Assembly: GCA_001803565.1 (NCBI GenBank)
Contig: MHDQ01000042.1
Location: 1-8,699, forward strand
Origin: Nitrospinae bacterium RIFCSPLOWO2_12_FULL_45_22
GTDB lineage: Bacteria; 2-12-FULL-45-22
Length of the DNA: 8,699 bases
Direction: 5' to 3'
In this document: positions 7,190 through 8,699 of the stretch, one piece after another
Layout: the number at the start of each line of letters is the position of its first letter
Position numbering within the stretch: position 1 is the stretch's first letter
The notes under the pieces: model-generated
Told to the model about the DNA's origin: nothing
Seen by the model: the letters and a program-made list of their open reading frames with translations, nothing else
The model's database searches: none
Made by a program: the position numbers and the translations under genes

Positions 7190-7818
7190 CCTCCGCCTAT
7201 CTGATAACTATATTCTTGAGTCTTATGGTTGCCTCGGCTGAGCTGGTCACAAAGTTTAAAGACGAGCCTTTTGCCATCCTTACAAAAAATATAACCGCAT
7301 GGTTTTATATCCTTTTTAATATCTTAATCGCCTCTATATCTCTATATCTTCTTACCAAAACCGGTTTCTTTGGAAATACCGAATACGATCAGATAAAGGC
7401 GGCATTCACGGCGGGTTTTGGTTCTACAATCCTGATGCGGTCAAAGTTTTTTAAGGTAAGGATCAATGGAAAGGAGGCGGCAATTGGTCCGGAAATAATC
7501 ATCAATATATTCCTTGAGACACTGGAAAAGATGATAGACAGGGATAGGGCGTTGGAACGGAAAAATATAGTAGAAAAATATATGGCGGATATAGATTTTG
7601 ACAAGACAAAAGATTATGTAGTAACTACAATCATAGCCTCTCTCCAGAATGCTTCCCCTGAAACAACCAGGAAATTAATGGATGACACAGATAAGATTGC
7701 TATATCGTCAATGGGCGATATAGAAAAGAGCTTTGCCCTCGGCTATTTAATACTGGATATCATGGGTGAGAAATTTTTAAAGGGGCTTTTTTATAATAAG
7801 GAAAGATTTATACGATAA
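7186..7818 (+). CDS. Membrane protein with a soluble C-terminal domain, last gene of the CHAT operon
   Basis: The protein has 210 residues. Hydrophobic segments lie at 4-21 and 38-57, both long enough to cross the membrane. A shorter one (72-84, AAFTAGFGSTILM) could be a re-entrant or third segment. About 125 mostly soluble, helical residues follow, containing IGPEIIINIFLETLEK and a charged stretch MIDRDRALERKNIVEKY. The block GFGSTILMRSKFF followed by IGPE looks conserved in the way family motifs do. I have an impression of similar small membrane proteins near STAND-type genes but cannot name a family. The start overlaps the winged-helix stop in ATGA, so the two proteins are likely made in linked amounts. 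Possible roles are a membrane effector or pore, a substrate cut by the CHAT protease, or a membrane anchor for the complex. None is shown by the sequence. Confidence 0.82.
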   Translation: MTSAYLITIFLSLMVASAELVTKFKDEPFAILTKNITAWFYILFNILIASISLYLLTKTGFFGNTEYDQIKAAFTAGFGSTILMRSKFFKVRINGKEAAIGPEIIINIFLETLEKMIDRDRALERKNIVEKYMADIDFDKTKDYVVTTIIASLQNASPETTRKLMDDTDKIAISSMGDIEKSFALGYLILDIMGEKFLKGLFYNKERFIR

Positions 7819-8066
7819 AAAAGAAATCTTGCTATAACTACACCTGGCAGTTCAGTCCCGGGTTAAACAGGGCAGGCGACACGATATGATAAGCATGCGA
7901 GAATATATTTATTGGTTGGAATAATTCAAGGATATAACCGACCGCTTTCAAAAGCTTAGTATCTCGGCCTAGGGCAGTAGAATTACAAGAGATATAGAGC
8001 ATCCGGTTGATCTTCAACCTTTTTATCTCTTTTATAAGTTGGGGATGGCAGCCTGAGCGGTGGCTA

Positions 8067-8088
8067 ATAGGGCAAGATTGTGCCCTAT
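8067..8088. other. Perfect 8-bp-stem hairpin
   Basis: ATAGGGCA (8067-8074) and TGCCCTAT (8081-8088) pair perfectly around the loop AGATTG. No T-run follows on either side, so it is not a standard terminator. It lies 250 bases after the operon and its role is unknown. Confidence 0.5.
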
Positions 8089-8363
8089 CCCTTGTGCAAA
8101 GAGCTTCAATGGAATCGTTCCCTCCTTGCTAGTACGAAAAGAGTAATTTTTTAGACCATTGGATTGGGCATTATTTAGGGATAGGGATAAGATTTAAACC
8201 GGTGAGACGTAACATAAGGGATAGATTTGCTGTAGTAATTAACACTCCTGAAAGTATCTCATAAAGTAGAGATTTCTACGAGTAATGTTTACTAAACAGT
8301 AATAGAGAAAGGAGTATCTCTAATCCCAAGGCTTTTCAAAACCCGCGGGCAATCGCTCATTCC

Positions 8364-8378
8364 CGGGGTGCTACCCCG
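8364..8378 (+). terminator. Weak terminator-like hairpin
   Basis: CGGGGT (8364-8369) pairs with ACCCCG (8373-8378) around a three-base loop and is followed by the pyrimidine-rich ccttcctttt. It could end a transcript read through from the CHAT operon. At over 500 bases from that operon, and with a mixed C/T tract, this is uncertain. Confidence 0.3.
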
Positions 8379-8449
8379 CCTTCCTTTTGCTGTTAACTCC
8401 AAACAATTTTTATCCATATTATAATGTCAGGGGAGCATCTATATTCCCG

Positions 8450-8509
8450 AAGGACGAGATTGCGTTGTTGAGTTCCCTGGCTTGGGCTCCGGACAAGTCA
8501 CGCAATGAC
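8450..8509 (+). repeat. Dispersed intergenic repeat, copy 2
   Basis: This is the opposite-orientation partner of 1761-1820, with 46 of 60 bases identical and no gaps. The best conserved blocks are ggacg.gattgc, gagttccct, ggctccggacaag and cgcaat. A further gcaatctca arm lies near 8567-8575, so the full element may extend over about 130 bases as a larger palindrome. Confidence 0.7.
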
Positions 8510-8659
8510 CGGGAAAGATATGGTAGTTTTATTGCTGGGAGCATTAGTGAAGGGGAGGAGCAATCTCATGAAGGTTTTAACTGAGAATTGCTGCAAAGTG
8601 AACCGGTGAGCTTGACCTCTGCGTATAGCAATGATATGGTATATAGGTTTAAAATTTTT

Positions 8660-8699
8660 GCAACCGTTCAGCCACCAAGTCACTAAGGCACCAAGGAGA
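8660..8699 (-). repeat. CACCAAG-type dispersed repeat, cut by the window end
   Basis: The end of the window carries gcaaccgttcagccaccaag followed by two imperfect copies of an 8-base unit (cactaagg, caccaagg). On the minus strand this reads as TTGGTG units, then GGCTGAACGGTTGC. From general knowledge, very similar 'cttggtg...ggctgaacggttac' sequences are scattered through intergenic DNA of diverse environmental bacteria. Its function is unknown to me. Confidence 0.5.

Larger units (their letters stand above)
7819..8699. other. Gene-poor region downstream of the CHAT operon
   Basis: This stretch of 881 bases has no convincing gene. No hairpin plus T-run directly follows the operon stop, so its terminator is not evident. 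The region holds an 8-bp-stem hairpin (8067-8088), a GC-rich hairpin (8364-8378), a second copy of the 1761 repeat (8450-8509) and a third repeat at the end (8660-8699). The short frames at 8387-8584 and 8498-8683 run across these repeats and look spurious. Confidence 0.7.

Noticed and set aside
8126-8145. 'gctagtacgaaaagag' resembling the conserved 23S rRNA 'agtacgagaggacc' loop
   Set aside because: Only about a dozen bases agree and the flanks do not match 23S rRNA, so I treat it as chance.
8387-8584. Plus-strand 65-codon frame
   Set aside because: It runs across the dispersed repeat at 8450-8509 and ends just after it. Its composition is that of repeat DNA read by chance.

Overview
This is a bacterial chromosomal window with no rRNA, tRNA, CRISPR array or intact transposase that I can see. 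Base composition is patchy. Hand counts on single 60-base lines give about 25% GC in part of the first gene, about 42% in the large central gene, and about 50-58% in the small gene pair at 2149-2674. The long gene-poor spacers, the dispersed palindromic 'attgc...gcaat' repeats and the 'caccaag' repeat resemble intergenic DNA of uncultured or environmental bacteria with many accessory genes. I cannot name the phylum.

Layout. (1) 1-1464: the 3' part of an M1-family zinc aminopeptidase, running in from outside the window. (2) 1465-2148: non-coding, with a dispersed repeat (1761-1820) and two small hairpins. (3) 2149-2674: a tightly overlapping pair of small genes, DUF4160 then DUF2442, similar to a toxin-antitoxin pair and richer in GC than its surroundings. 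(4) 2675-3394: no intact gene, but one short stretch that looks like a coding remnant. (5) 3395-7818: a compact three-gene operon. Its first gene encodes a 1150-residue protein with a CHAT (caspase-like) protease domain, a STAND/NB-ARC-type NTPase and a tandem TPR array. Next come a small winged-helix protein and a 210-residue protein with two membrane segments, whose start overlaps the winged-helix stop by 4 bases (ATGA). (6) 7819-8699: non-coding, with hairpins, a second copy of the 1761 repeat in opposite orientation, and another dispersed repeat at the window edge.

How the parts may work together. The CHAT-STAND-TPR protein has the architecture of a regulated death or defence switch: a TPR sensor, an NTP-driven oligomerisation module and a protease effector, with its catalytic His and Cys both present. 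The two coupled downstream genes encode a likely DNA-binding protein and a membrane protein. They are candidates for regulator and for protease substrate or membrane effector, in the way bacterial gasdermins or Csx30 accompany CHAT proteases elsewhere. That role is inferred from gene order and domain type only. The DUF4160/DUF2442 pair and the CHAT operon lie between two oppositely oriented copies of the same dispersed repeat, consistent with an accessory-gene region.
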